Under the pieces are notes generated by a model. The model did no database searches. It had not been told where the DNA came from and was given only the letters and a program-made list of their open reading frames with translations. Of a stretch of DNA of 64,000 nt, positions 16,047 to 24,966 are shown one piece after another. Source of the DNA: Pseudomonas psychrophila HA-4 (lineage in GTDB: Bacteria; Pseudomonadota; Gammaproteobacteria; Pseudomonadales; Pseudomonadaceae). The position numbers were made by a program, and so were the translations under genes. The stretch is taken from contig NZ_ALJC01000031.1 in the NCBI RefSeq assembly GCF_000282975.1, positions 1 through 64,000 of the forward strand, in the 5' to 3' direction. Numbering within the stretch: position 1 is the first letter of the stretch; every line of letters begins with the position of its first letter.

Positions 16047-16874
16047 ATGAAACAACGACATAAGCAGTTGGGGCTCACCGTGTCCCTGACTGGCCTGCTG
16101 TGGTCGGGGCTGGCGCTTGCCGAAGAGGCCGCTACCAAGATCACGGACCCTCATTTCAAGCTGGCTCCAGGCTACTTGGACACGGCCGATTTGCCGCTGC
16201 GTCTGGCGTTGCTCGGCGCGCCGCCTAAACCAGACTCTGCGGCGCTGGCGCGGGATGAAGAGGCACGGCGGGCGGCGCTGGCACTGCGTGGCACGGCCCG
16301 GGAGAAACTCGCCGCAACGGATGCAGAGCTCGCATTCCCAGGCCCGGCGAACACGTTCTCGTGTGCGATGGGCGTGCAGATCAGCGAGAAGACCACACCG
16401 CATCTTTACACCTTGATGCAACGCACCTTGACGGATGCCGGTGGCTCCACGTATGCCGGGAAAAACGCCTACAACCGCACCCGTCCTTTTGTGGTGCATG
16501 ACGAAAGCACGTGCCGCAAAGACATGGAGCCGCTGCTGCGCACCGACGGCTCCTGGCCATCTGGCCATTCGGCGGCGGGCTGGGCCTGGGGCTTGATCCT
16601 CGCGCAAGTGAACCCGGCACGCGCCACTAAACTGATGACCCGTGGCCTGGCGTACGGCCAGAGCCGCGTCATCTGCAACGCGCACTGGCAAAGCGACGTG
16701 GATGCGGGGCGCATCATGGGCGCCGCCACGGTGGCCAGCCTGCAGAGCAATCCGGCGTTCCTGAAGGATCTGGCAGCCGCGAAGGAAGAAATACAGGCGG
16801 CACAAAAGGCCGGCAATAAGCCGACAGAAAACTGCGCCGCCGAGGGCGTGGCGCTCTCGTTGACGCAGCACTGA
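16047..16874 (+). CDS. Class A non-specific acid phosphatase (PhoN type)
   Basis: 275 residues with a signal peptide (LLWSGLALAEE, cleavage about residue 26). It carries the full PAP2-type signature KX6RP-PSGH-SRX5HX3D: KNAYNRTRP (139-147), PSGH (171-174) and SR...H213...D217. Such enzymes dephosphorylate many organic phosphomonoesters in the periplasm. The gene lies between a MipA-like porin and a beta-barrel gene, with only 13 bases to the latter. The cluster could import or process a phosphorylated compound. Confidence 0.93.
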   Translation: MKQRHKQLGLTVSLTGLLWSGLALAEEAATKITDPHFKLAPGYLDTADLPLRLALLGAPPKPDSAALARDEEARRAALALRGTAREKLAATDAELAFPGPANTFSCAMGVQISEKTTPHLYTLMQRTLTDAGGSTYAGKNAYNRTRPFVVHDESTCRKDMEPLLRTDGSWPSGHSAAGWAWGLILAQVNPARATKLMTRGLAYGQSRVICNAHWQSDVDAGRIMGAATVASLQSNPAFLKDLAAAKEEIQAAQKAGNKPTENCAAEGVALSLTQH

Positions 16875-16887
16875 ACGGGGATGCGCC

Positions 16888-17664
16888 ATGAGGCTCAGTA
16901 ACACTTCGTTGCGGCGCAAGCACACTCGCTTGGCCCTGCTGTTTGGGGCGTTGGCGAGCGCCGTAAGCGGCCTGCCGACTGTCGCCAACGCGGCAGACAG
17001 CGATGAATGGCAGTTCAACGGCGGGCCTTACCTGTGGGGCGCCGGGATTCGTGGGCACGTCGGTCACAAAAACACCGGGACTATGTTTGTGAAGTCCGAC
17101 TTTTCTGACATCGCGCGTACCGTCGATATGTCGGTGATGTTCATGGGCGAAGCGCGGCGCGGCCCCTACAGCGTGCTCGCTGACCTGATGTACATCGACA
17201 CCGACACCCGTAACCGCCTGCCAACCGGGTCCAAGCTGGAGGTTGAAGGCAAGACAGCGTCAGGATTCTTGGGCGGCGGCTATACGGTACTCGGCGATGA
17301 CGATTACCGGGTCGACGTCGCGGGCGGCGTGCGCGTCTGGTACAGCAGCACCACCCTGACCCTTCATGGTGGGCAAGCTGCGGGGCATTCTGGCTCTGAC
17401 AGCGCCACGTGGGCAGACGCCATGGTCGGGCTGCGGGGGCGCTATGCCGTGAGTGAGCGGTTCTGGTTGTCGTCTTGGGGCATGGTGGGTGCCGGGCAAT
17501 CGCGTGAAGACTGGGACGTGGCAGCACTAGCAGGCTGGGAGTTCACCCCAGGCTTTTCGGCGGTGGCCGGGTATAGGGCCATGGGCGTGAATTATCGCAA
17601 CGACGGGTTTGTGTACGACATCGTGCAAAAAGGCCCGCTGCTTGGGATTAGCGGACGGTTTTGA
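16888..17664 (+). CDS. Outer-membrane beta-barrel protein (BcsS-like)
   Basis: 258 residues with a signal peptide (cleavage near VANAADS, about residue 33). Amphipathic strands follow, ending in an aromatic C-terminus (GISGRF), typical of a small outer-membrane barrel. WQFNGGPYLWGAGIRGHVG and the repeated GY/GG strand starts resemble the BcsS-like family seen near some cellulose genes, but no cellulose gene is here. It closes the DUF1254-MipA-phosphatase group, 13 bases after the phosphatase stop. Its last third has been copied into the downstream repeat, where it survives only as a fragment. Confidence 0.8.
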   Translation: MRLSNTSLRRKHTRLALLFGALASAVSGLPTVANAADSDEWQFNGGPYLWGAGIRGHVGHKNTGTMFVKSDFSDIARTVDMSVMFMGEARRGPYSVLADLMYIDTDTRNRLPTGSKLEVEGKTASGFLGGGYTVLGDDDYRVDVAGGVRVWYSSTTLTLHGGQAAGHSGSDSATWADAMVGLRGRYAVSERFWLSSWGMVGAGQSREDWDVAALAGWEFTPGFSAVAGYRAMGVNYRNDGFVYDIVQKGPLLGISGRF

Positions 17665-17677
17665 GAATATGCACCGC

Positions 17678-17823
17678 GTAGCAGTTGCCGAGCCTGCGAG
17701 GCTACGTCCGATTGCGCAGCAAGCGTATACCCTGAAAGCGCGGTTTAACCGAAAGGCCGTGACAACCTGCTTTACGACTGTTTCACAGTCGGACGTAGCC
17801 TCGCAAAGCTCGTCAACTGCTAC
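17678..17823. repeat. REPIN-type palindromic element, family A copy 1
   Basis: Two inverted arms, GTAGCAGTTGCCGAGC followed by CTGCGAGGCTACGTCC, and GGACGTAGCCTCGC followed by GCTCGTCAACTGCTAC, flank a less conserved middle. Copies occur at 17952-18097 and 57715-57859, and a short relative at 44895-44919. REP-flanked pairs like this are mobilised by RAYT transposases in Pseudomonas; no RAYT gene is in the window. Confidence 0.85.
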
Positions 17824-17861
17824 GAGAGTGGTGCAGGCCGTATCCATGTCAAAAATCATGG

Positions 17862-17945
17862 CTAGCAGGCTGGGAATTTACACCCGGCTTTTCGGCGGTG
17901 GCCGGGTATAGGGCCATGGGCAACGACCGGTTTGTGTACGATATG
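17862..17945 (+). pseudogene. Duplicated 3' fragment of the beta-barrel gene
   Basis: It encodes LAGWEFTPGFSAVAGYRAMG and then NDRFVYDM, matching the end of the protein encoded at 16888-17664 but missing several residues and the final strand. It has no start codon or promoter of its own and runs straight into the second REPIN copy. It is a by-product of the tandem duplication. Confidence 0.85.
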
Positions 17946-17951
17946 CACCCC

Positions 17952-18097
17952 GTAGCAGTTGCCGAGCCTGCGAGGCTACGTCCGATTGCGCAGCAAGCGT
18001 ATACCCTGAAAGCGCGGTTTAACCGAAAGGCCGTGACAACCTGCTTTACGACTGTTTCACAGTCGGACGTAGCCTCGCAAAGCTCGTCAACTCCTAC
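17952..18097. repeat. REPIN-type palindromic element, family A copy 2
   Basis: Nearly identical to the copy at 17678-17823 throughout, including the central part. It differs by a few bases, for example CTCCTAC instead of CTGCTAC at the right end. Confidence 0.85.
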
Positions 18098-18165
18098 GAG
18101 GGTAGTGCAGACAGCCCTCAAGGTAGTTGCCCTTCCCCCTTGCATAAACCCCAGACCATCACGAC

Positions 18166-18184
18166 AATGAGAGCGATTACCATT
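18166..18184. promoter_or_regulatory. Fur-box-like site upstream of the ECF sigma gene
   Basis: AATGAGAGCGATTACCATT differs at only 3 of 19 positions from the common Pseudomonas Fur-box form AATGAGAATGATTATCATT. It ends 21 bases before the sigma factor start. Iron-replete repression by Fur is the normal control of such sigma/anti-sigma pairs. Confidence 0.7.
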
Positions 18185-18205
18185 TACGCTCTTGGTGACT
18201 TTCTC

Positions 18206-18706
18206 ATGTCGGCGCTCGATCATTCAGCTCTTCATCAGTTGTACAGCGAACACAACAGTTGGCTGAAAGGCTGGTTGCGCGTGCGCCTGGGCAATGCGGC
18301 CGATGCTTCGGATTTGGCTCAGGACACGTTTGTGCGGGTGATGACGGCCCGCACTGATATGCCGATTCGCGAGCCGCGTGGCTATCTCAGTGCGATTGCC
18401 CGTTCGCTGTTGATCGATAAATCTCGCCGCCGCACGATTGAGCAAGCATATTTGTTCGCGCTGTCTCAGAGGCCCGAGCCGGTGGAGGTGTCGCCAGACG
18501 TGCGTTTGTCGATTATCGAGATGCTGATTGCGATCGATACGCTGCTCGATGAGTTAGGCCCCAGAACGCGGGAGATTTTCCTCGCGGTTCAGCTTGAAGG
18601 GCTGACGTATGTGGCGGCAGCAGAACAGTTTGGGGTGTCGGTGACAACGGTTAAAAATCATCTGATTCGCGCAATGACCCGCTGCCTTTTGCTGGTCGAG
18701 CCGTGA
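18206..18706 (+). CDS. FecI-type ECF sigma factor for siderophore signalling
   Basis: 166 residues. The sigma-2 region (about residues 8-75) contains DASDLAQDTFVRVM and EPRGYLSAIARSLLIDKSRRR. The sigma-4 region (about 105-160) contains LDELGPRTREIFLAVQLEG and VSVTTVKNHLIRAM. The ATG at 18206, after GGTGA, is chosen because upstream residues are not family-like. The gene is followed, with overlapping stop and start, by a FecR anti-sigma gene and then a TonB receptor. This is the usual cell-surface signalling trio: the receptor senses a ferri-siderophore, FecR relays it, and this factor transcribes the receptor gene. Confidence 0.93.
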   Translation: MSALDHSALHQLYSEHNSWLKGWLRVRLGNAADASDLAQDTFVRVMTARTDMPIREPRGYLSAIARSLLIDKSRRRTIEQAYLFALSQRPEPVEVSPDVRLSIIEMLIAIDTLLDELGPRTREIFLAVQLEGLTYVAAAEQFGVSVTTVKNHLIRAMTRCLLLVEP

Positions 18707-19653
18707 TGTCGTGTTCATTGGACCTTAAAACCCTCGAAGCCGCCGCCACTTGGTATGTGCAGCTCAATGACGGGACGGTCAGTGAGGCCCAACATCGCGC
18801 TTGGCAGGCTTGGATGCACGCCAGCCCGCAGCATGCGGCGGCTTGGGCGCGCGTCGAAACGCTGCAACGGCAATGGTCGATGATGCCCAAACAAGCCGCG
18901 TTATCCAGCCTGGGCGCCGCCAAGGCGCAGCGCCGCGAAGTGCTGAAAATGCTGGGCATGCTGGTGGCCGTGGGGGGCGCTTCATGGCTGACTGTTGAGC
19001 AGGTGCCGTACCGCGCAATGCTTGCGGAGCAACGCACGGGCATGCGTGAGCGCCGCTCGCTGCGTCTGGATGATGGCTCGCAATTGGAGATGAACGCCGA
19101 CACGGCGCTGGATATTCGCTTTGACTCGCAGCAGCGCCAGATCCAGTTGCACCGGGGCGAGATGCTGGTCCAGACCGCAAAAGCCCAGGACCCTCGCCCC
19201 TTTGTGGTTCATACCGCTGATGGCAGCGTTCGTGCGCTTGGCACCCGTTTTAGCGTGCGCCAATTACCCGACCAAACACGCGTCTGTGTGCTGCAAGCCG
19301 CTGTTGAAGTACGCCCGCTTCAACACCTCGATCGGCCTGTGCGCCTGGAGGCCGGGCAACAAGCCTCATTTGATCGCGATGCAGTGAATGCCGTCAGCCT
19401 TTTACCCGCGGGGTCGACGGCTTGGGTGCAAGGCATGTTAAGCGTGGACGACTGGCGGCTGGGCGACTTTGTCGAAGAACTGGGCCGTTATCGCCCAGGC
19501 GTGCTGCGCTGCGACCCGACGATTCAAGGGTTGAGTATTTCAGGGGCTTTTCGGATCGATGACACCGACACGGTGCTGCAAAACCTGAGCAAAACCTTGC
19601 CGGTCAAGGTGCGTTATGTGACGCGTTATTGGACCAGCATCGAGCCTGCGTGA
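18706..19653 (+). CDS. FecR-family anti-sigma/sigma regulator
   Basis: 315 residues. The N-terminal cytoplasmic DUF4880 part is AATWYVQLNDGTVSEAQHRAWQ (shortened here: AATWYV, then WQAWMHASPQHAAAWARVE). A single weak membrane segment follows (about residues 80-100: MLGMLVAVGGASWL). The periplasmic FecR domain has LDDGSQLEMNADTAL, RGEMLVQTAK and ALGTRFSVR. The ATG at 18706 is preferred over the GTG at 18703. The start overlaps the sigma gene stop. It transmits the receptor signal across the inner membrane to the sigma factor. Confidence 0.93.
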   Translation: MSCSLDLKTLEAAATWYVQLNDGTVSEAQHRAWQAWMHASPQHAAAWARVETLQRQWSMMPKQAALSSLGAAKAQRREVLKMLGMLVAVGGASWLTVEQVPYRAMLAEQRTGMRERRSLRLDDGSQLEMNADTALDIRFDSQQRQIQLHRGEMLVQTAKAQDPRPFVVHTADGSVRALGTRFSVRQLPDQTRVCVLQAAVEVRPLQHLDRPVRLEAGQQASFDRDAVNAVSLLPAGSTAWVQGMLSVDDWRLGDFVEELGRYRPGVLRCDPTIQGLSISGAFRIDDTDTVLQNLSKTLPVKVRYVTRYWTSIEPA

Positions 19654-19764
19654 ACTCAATGCAAAAATGTCAGCCAACAACCTTGCTGATTTTGATTCTC
19701 ATCCGTCTTTGACACAAACCGCGAATACAGCGGCTCTCTGCCAGACTAACGGAAGGATCACCCG

Positions 19765-22179
19765 ATGGACCCGCTTCCTCTCAATGCCACAACAAAGATA
19801 ACGCGCGCTGTTCGGCTGGCGGTGTTTGGCGCGTCCCTCGCCAGCCTGCCCGGTCTGGCGCTGATGCCGACCCAAGTGTGTGCGCAAAGCCAGACGGTTT
19901 ATCACATTGGCGCAGGCCCGCTGGGCAAGGCGCTAACCCAATTTGGCGTGCAAGCGGGAGTGACCATTTCGTTCGACACGGAACAGGCTCGCCACCTCAA
20001 AACTGACGGGCTAGAAGGTTCATACAGCGTTGAAGAAGGCTTGGAGCGCCTACTCGCCAACAGCGGCTTACACGCTGAGCGCCAGAGCAACGGGGGCTAT
20101 GTGCTGGTCGCTCGCAATTCGCCATCGTCACTGGAACTGGGCGCCACTCAGGTCACCACCAACCAGTTGGGGTCGGTTACTGAGGGCACGGGATCCTACA
20201 CGCCGGGCACCATCGCCACGGCCACGCGTCTGGTATTGACCCCACGCGAAACGCCGCAGTCGATTTCGGTGGTGACCCGTCAGGTCATGGACGATTTCGG
20301 GCTCAACTCCATTGATGACGTGATGCGCCACACGCCGGGCATCACCGTGTCGACCTACGACGCCGAGCGCACAAACTACTACTCCCGCGGCTTTTCCATC
20401 GTCAACTTCCAATACGATGGCATTCCAACCCTGCGGGACACCCAATATTCAGCGGGCCAGACCCTGAGCGACATGGCCATTTATGACCGGGTCGAAGTGC
20501 TCAAAGGCGCGACCGGGCTGCTCACTGGAGCGGGCGGCGCAGGCGGCACCATCAACCTGATTCGTAAAAAACCCACTGCAGACTTCCAGGGCAGCATCGA
20601 ACTGGGGGCGGGATCTTGGGACAACTACCGCAGCCAAGTTGACGTCAGCGGCCCGTTGACCGAAACCGGCAACGTGCGCGGCCGGGCGGTTGCGGCTTAT
20701 CAAGACAAACAGTCGTTTCTCGACCACTACTCACGCAAGACCGGCGTTTACTACGGCATTCTTGAAGTTGATCTGGATGAAGACACTCTGCTGACCTTGG
20801 GGGCGGACTATCAGGACAGCGATCCAAAAGGCTCAAGCTGGACGGGTTCGCGTACTGTGTTCGATGCGGTCGGCAACCGTCTGGATGTGCCCCGCTCGTT
20901 CAACAACGGCCCAAAGTGGAGCGCTTGGGCGCAGTACAGCCGTACGGTTTTCGCCACCCTCGAACATAGCTTTGCCAATGGCTGGGTGACCAAAGCGCAG
21001 TACAACCATCAGATCAACGGCTATGACGCGCCTTTGGGTTATATCTCTCAGGACTCCGCCACCGAGAGTTCCATCTGGGCGCAAAAGTACACCGGCAAAA
21101 CCACCAGTGACAGCCTGGATGTGTACGCCTCGGGGCCGTTCGAACTGCTTGGCCGGGAACACCAACTGGTGGTGGGCCAGTCCTTGTCCACTGCCAAGTG
21201 GAAAGGCAAGGACTACGGCAGAGCCACCTATTTCGACAACTCATACGATTTCTACCAGTGGCACGGCGAAGCTATCGAACCCGAGTGGAACCAGCCCACC
21301 CGAATCAACGACGTCACCACCCGCCAGACGGGTACTTACATCGCCAGTCGCTTCAGCCTCATGGATGACCTGCACCTGACGCTAGGCACCCGAGTCGCCA
21401 ACTACCAGGTCACCGGCACCCGAGACAGCCGAGCAAGCGGTAAGGTCCTGCCTTATGCAGGCGCGGTGTACGACCTCAACGACAACTTCTCCGCATACGC
21501 CAGCTACACCGAGATTTTTCAGCCGCACACCGAATACCTGGACCGTACGCGCAAAATGCTGGAGCCCAACGAAGGCAAGAACTATGAGCTGGGCATCAAA
21601 GGCGAGTTTTACGGTGGCCGCCTGAACACCAGCCTTGCCTATTTTGAAGTGCATGAAAACAACCGGCCGATACAAGACACGCTCTTCAACGCCGTTCCGG
21701 GCAACGACATTGCGTACATGGCTGCCAAGACCAAAACCAAAGGTTACGAAGCAGAAATTTCCGGCGAGCTCAGCCCTGGCTGGCAGTTGCAGGCAGGCTA
21801 CACACACAAAATTGCCCGCGAGAACAACACCGACGAGAAAGTCTCGACTTGGGAGCCGCAAGACCAAGTCAGTTTCTATAGCAGCTACAAACTCAAGGGC
21901 GACCTAGACAAACTCACGCTTGGCGGCGGCGCACGTTGGCAGAGCGCTGGATGGCAGACGCTGTATAACAGCGGCAAAAGAAGCTCAGAAAAATTCACCC
22001 AAGACCCGTACTGGCTGGTGGACTTGATGGCCCGCTATCAAATCACCGACAACCTGTCGGCGACCTTCAACGTCAACAACCTGTTCGACAAGGTGTACTA
22101 CACCAACATCGGCTTCTACACCTCCGCCTACTACGGCGACCCGCGCAACGTGATGGTCACCACACGCTGGGATTTCTAA
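19765..22179 (+). CDS. TonB-dependent siderophore receptor with signalling domain
   Basis: 804 residues. A signal peptide (cleavage near QVCAQS, about residue 41) is followed by an STN signalling domain (about 45-115: GKALTQFGVQAGV, LEGSYSVEEGLERLLANSG). The plug includes TPRETPQSISVVTRQVMDD and IYDRVEVLKGATGLL. A 22-strand barrel ends in VTTRWDF. Plug motifs resemble FpvA/FhuE-type ferri-siderophore receptors; the exact ligand cannot be read. The STN domain matches the adjacent ECF/FecR pair, which probably drives this gene: CGTC at 19704-19707 may be part of its ECF promoter. No siderophore synthesis genes are nearby, so it may take up a foreign siderophore. Confidence 0.93.
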   Translation: MDPLPLNATTKITRAVRLAVFGASLASLPGLALMPTQVCAQSQTVYHIGAGPLGKALTQFGVQAGVTISFDTEQARHLKTDGLEGSYSVEEGLERLLANSGLHAERQSNGGYVLVARNSPSSLELGATQVTTNQLGSVTEGTGSYTPGTIATATRLVLTPRETPQSISVVTRQVMDDFGLNSIDDVMRHTPGITVSTYDAERTNYYSRGFSIVNFQYDGIPTLRDTQYSAGQTLSDMAIYDRVEVLKGATGLLTGAGGAGGTINLIRKKPTADFQGSIELGAGSWDNYRSQVDVSGPLTETGNVRGRAVAAYQDKQSFLDHYSRKTGVYYGILEVDLDEDTLLTLGADYQDSDPKGSSWTGSRTVFDAVGNRLDVPRSFNNGPKWSAWAQYSRTVFATLEHSFANGWVTKAQYNHQINGYDAPLGYISQDSATESSIWAQKYTGKTTSDSLDVYASGPFELLGREHQLVVGQSLSTAKWKGKDYGRATYFDNSYDFYQWHGEAIEPEWNQPTRINDVTTRQTGTYIASRFSLMDDLHLTLGTRVANYQVTGTRDSRASGKVLPYAGAVYDLNDNFSAYASYTEIFQPHTEYLDRTRKMLEPNEGKNYELGIKGEFYGGRLNTSLAYFEVHENNRPIQDTLFNAVPGNDIAYMAAKTKTKGYEAEISGELSPGWQLQAGYTHKIARENNTDEKVSTWEPQDQVSFYSSYKLKGDLDKLTLGGGARWQSAGWQTLYNSGKRSSEKFTQDPYWLVDLMARYQITDNLSATFNVNNLFDKVYYTNIGFYTSAYYGDPRNVMVTTRWDF

Positions 22180-22207
22180 GACGGTAGAACCGCCTAAAAG
22201 TGCGCAA

Positions 22208-22247
22208 CAAAAAAACGCCCCGAACCAATCAGTTCGGGGCGTTTTTT
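22208..22247. terminator. Bidirectional rho-independent terminator
   Basis: AACGCCCCGAA (22214-22224) pairs with TTCGGGGCGTT (22233-22243). A run of A precedes it and a run of T follows it. It separates the convergent TonB receptor and OprD genes. Confidence 0.95.
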
Positions 22248-22282
22248 ATTCAGATGTCCGGCCTGCTATCAGGCCAGTCGCA

Positions 22283-23566
22283 TCAGAAAATGCTGATTGG
22301 GTAATCAACAAATACACGTACTTCGTTGCCGCCGATGTTGTAGTCGCTCGCGCTGCTAGAAACGCGCAACCACGAACCACGCAGACGTACGCTCAGGTCT
22401 TTAACCGGACCGCTTTGTACAACGTACTTGGCCTGGTTGTAGATTTCGCGCTCGGTACCACGGCCATCGCCTGAACCGTCGTCGATGTTGCTGCCGCGAA
22501 CGTAGGCAATGTTGTAGGTCAGGCCCGGAATGCCAACGGCACCGAAGTCGAAACCGTAACCCAACTGCCAAGAACGCTCGTCTTTGCCGTTGAAGTCAGA
22601 CCAGTAGGAGTTGGCCAGCAGGATGGTGTTGCCGCCGTCGCCCACGCCGCGGTCGTTGCGGTAGCCGCCGTAACGGTAACCCATGTCACCGGTGCTGCTC
22701 TGGTAAGCCAGAAGCAAGGAGTGCGGGCCGAAAGCGTAGGTGGTTGCCAGGCTCCAGATCTTGTTCTTTGAACCGTCAGTCTGAAGTACGTCACGCGCAT
22801 AGGCCGAGTCAAAGTGAGTGCGGTAACCGTTGAAATCAAACGTCAGTGACTGTTTGTCTTCCAGCGGCAGCACGTAGGTCATGCCTACGTACTGTTTACG
22901 CATCTCGTCTTTCATCTCGGAGCCGTACAACGAGGCCGAGAAGTTGTCGGTGAACTTGTAGCTACCGCCGAACACGTTGATGCTCTTCAGGCCGCCGCTG
23001 TTACGCGCTTCAGCACTTTTACGCGACTCCTCGGTGAAGCGACCCACATTCAGTTCCAGGCCGTCGATCTCTTTGGAGGTCAACAGAGTACCGGTGTAGC
23101 TTTCTGGCATCAGACGCGAATTGTCGTACATCAATACCGGCAGCGCAGGCATTTGATCGCCGTACTTCAGCACGGTATTTGACACACGGAACTTCACAGC
23201 AGCGCCCGCTTTGGCGATGTCGTGAGCCGCTTTACCGTTATGGTCTTGTTTGAAGAAGTCGATACCGCCCTGGCCACTTTTGCCACGGCCACCGTCCAAG
23301 CGCAGCGCGTAGATGCCGAACGCATCCACACCCACGCCCACAGTGCCTTGGGTGAAGCCCGAGGTGAACGTGCCGAGGAAGCCTTGGCCCCACTCGGCGC
23401 GGTCTGGATTGCCATCTTTGTAGTCACGGCTGATGTAGGCGTTGCGTGCCAGTACATTGAGGTGGCTGTCTTCTACAAAACCTTTTGCGTCAGCTTGATC
23501 GTTTGCCATGGCTTGGGTAGCACTGAGTACGCCCAGAGCGAGTAGACCTATCCGTTTGTTCAACAT
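22283..23566 (-). CDS. OprD-family outer-membrane porin
   Basis: 427 residues from the ATG at 23566, which follows AAGGAAA; an in-frame ATG at 23620 would only add 18 non-signal residues. The signal peptide is MLNKRIGLLALGVLSATQAMA. The mature part has OprD family marks: a start like DSHLNVLARNAYISRDYKDG, QGFLGTFTSGFTQGTVGVGVD, LDGGRGKSGQGG and the C-terminal barrel strand VRVFVDYPISIF. Members admit amino acids, peptides or organic acids. The nearest genes (TonB receptor, agmatine deiminase) do not identify the solute. It is transcribed alone between two terminators. Confidence 0.93.
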   Translation of the reverse strand: MLNKRIGLLALGVLSATQAMANDQADAKGFVEDSHLNVLARNAYISRDYKDGNPDRAEWGQGFLGTFTSGFTQGTVGVGVDAFGIYALRLDGGRGKSGQGGIDFFKQDHNGKAAHDIAKAGAAVKFRVSNTVLKYGDQMPALPVLMYDNSRLMPESYTGTLLTSKEIDGLELNVGRFTEESRKSAEARNSGGLKSINVFGGSYKFTDNFSASLYGSEMKDEMRKQYVGMTYVLPLEDKQSLTFDFNGYRTHFDSAYARDVLQTDGSKNKIWSLATTYAFGPHSLLLAYQSSTGDMGYRYGGYRNDRGVGDGGNTILLANSYWSDFNGKDERSWQLGYGFDFGAVGIPGLTYNIAYVRGSNIDDGSGDGRGTEREIYNQAKYVVQSGPVKDLSVRLRGSWLRVSSSASDYNIGGNEVRVFVDYPISIF

Positions 23567-23644
23567 TTTATTTTCCTTATGTCTGAATAGAGACGCGCTG
23601 TGGGAATCAAGCTGAAACATTGAGTGGTGGTTGCTTCACAGAAA

Positions 23645-23681
23645 CAAAAAAGACCCTTACGAGACTCCGTAAGGGTCTTTT
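23645..23681 (-). terminator. Rho-independent terminator after agmatine deiminase
   Basis: AAAGACCCTTAC (23649-23660) pairs with GTAAGGGTCTTT (23669-23680). On the minus strand a U-rich tail follows. It stops transcription from the agmatine deiminase gene before the OprD gene. Confidence 0.9.
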
Positions 23682-23859
23682 AAAAAAGTTGGTGCATGGC
23701 TTATCGCCACAGGCGTTGGTGCGGATCCTAGCCGTCGTTAAGGCAACGTGTCAATTTCGTGAAAATTTTGTCAAAAGACCACATTTTCCTTACCGATAAT
23801 CGACTCGTCGACTTTTATCCCCCAGCAACCATCCAGTCCGCAGGCTAGCGCTAAATCAG

Positions 23860-24966
23860 TTAAGCCTTATGCGGCGCGGGTTGTTGCTGGGTCAGGCAAT
23901 GGATATTGCCACCGCCCAGTAGCAACTCACGGCCCGGCACCATCACCACTTCGTGTTGCGGGAAGATGTTTTGCAGGATGACTTTGGCCTGCGCATCCAT
24001 CGGATCATCAAAACTTGGGGCAATGATGCCGCCGTTGACGATCAGGAAGTTCACGTAAGAACCGGCCAAACGCTCCGACGGATTACGGTCCTGACTACCA
24101 GCGACTTTGTCCACGCCGTCGCATTCTTCCTGGGTGGCATACATCGGCCCCGGAATCGGCATTTTGTGCACCACAAAAGGACGGCCCTTGGCATCAGTGC
24201 TGGAGGCCAGGACGTTCATCGCTTCATGGCAACGCACGTAGTTCGGATCGCGCTCGTCGTCGGTCCACGCCAGCAACACTTCGCCCGGTGCAACGTAGCA
24301 GCAGAAGTTATCCACATGGCCGTCGGTTTCGTCGTTGAACAGACCGTCCGGCAACCAAATGATCTTATCCACAGCCAGTTGCGCGCGCAGAACGTCTTCA
24401 ATTTCCTCACGAGACAGGTGCGGGTTGCGGTTGCGATTCATCAGGCATTCAGCCGTGGTGATGAGCGTGCCTTCGCCATCGACATGGATCGAACCGCCTT
24501 CAAGCACAAAACCCTCGGTGTGGTAGCGCGCGGAGCGCTCTATTTCAAGGATCTTGCCGCCCACTTGCTGATCGCGGTTCCAAGGGAAGTACAGGCCACC
24601 GTCAAAGCCACCCCACGCGTTAAAGTCCCAGTTCACACCCCGCACTTCGCCGCTGTCGTTGATGACGAAGGTCGGCCCGCTGTCACGCACCCAAGCGTCA
24701 TCGCTGGAGATCTCAACCACACGGATATTCGGCACATCCAGTTGCGCACGGGCATTTTCGTATTGCGCAGCCGACACGCCGACGGTCACCGGCTCAAAAC
24801 GGGCGATGGCCTTGGCCACGGCCGCGTGCGCTGCCTGCGCGGGTTTACCGCCGAGGCGCCAGTTGTCCGGGCGCTCAGGCCAGATCATCCAGACTTGAGC
24901 GTGTGGAGCCCATTCAGCCGGCATATGGAAGCCGTCAGCGCGGGGCGTGCTGTGCAAAGTAGTCAT
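23860..24966 (-). CDS. aguA: Agmatine deiminase
   Basis: 368 residues, the usual length for AguA. It converts agmatine to N-carbamoylputrescine in arginine-to-polyamine breakdown. Seen motifs are [22 protein letters not shown] at the start (here MPAEWAPH and [11 protein letters not shown]), [43 protein letters not shown] and the C-terminal [10 protein letters not shown] with the catalytic cysteine near residue 357. The partner aguB (N-carbamoylputrescine amidase) is not adjacent, although it often follows in other pseudomonads. Confidence 0.95.
   Translation of the reverse strand: MTTLHSTPRADGFHMPAEWAPHAQVWMIWPERPDNWRLGGKPAQAAHAAVAKAIARFEPVTVGVSAAQYENARAQLDVPNIRVVEISSDDAWVRDSGPTFVINDSGEVRGVNWDFNAWGGFDGGLYFPWNRDQQVGGKILEIERSARYHTEGFVLEGGSIHVDGEGTLITTAECLMNRNRNPHLSREEIEDVLRAQLAVDKIIWLPDGLFNDETDGHVDNFCCYVAPGEVLLAWTDDERDPNYVRCHEAMNVLASSTDAKGRPFVVHKMPIPGPMYATQEECDGVDKVAGSQDRNPSERLAGSYVNFLIVNGGIIAPSFDDPMDAQAKVILQNIFPQHEVVMVPGRELLLGGGNIHCLTQQQPAPHKA

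Larger units (their letters stand above)
17527..18097. repeat. Imperfect tandem duplication spanning the end of the beta-barrel gene and a REPIN
   Basis: Copy 1 starts at CTAGCAGGCTGGGA (17527) inside the barrel gene and runs through the palindromic element ending at 17823. Copy 2 starts at 17862 with almost the same bases and runs to 18097. Copy 2 has lost about 60 bases, including the gene's stop region. The two REPIN sections are nearly identical, so the duplication is probably recent or kept alike by conversion. Confidence 0.88.

Noticed and set aside
15939..17018. Minus-strand frame of 359 codons opposite the acid phosphatase
   Set aside because: Arg/Gln/Leu-rich low-complexity translation; the plus strand carries the full phosphatase signature and signal peptide.
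17665..18205. Repeated palindromes considered as a CRISPR array
   Set aside because: There are only two long copies with no regular spacers and no cas genes; arms match REPIN elements found elsewhere in the window.
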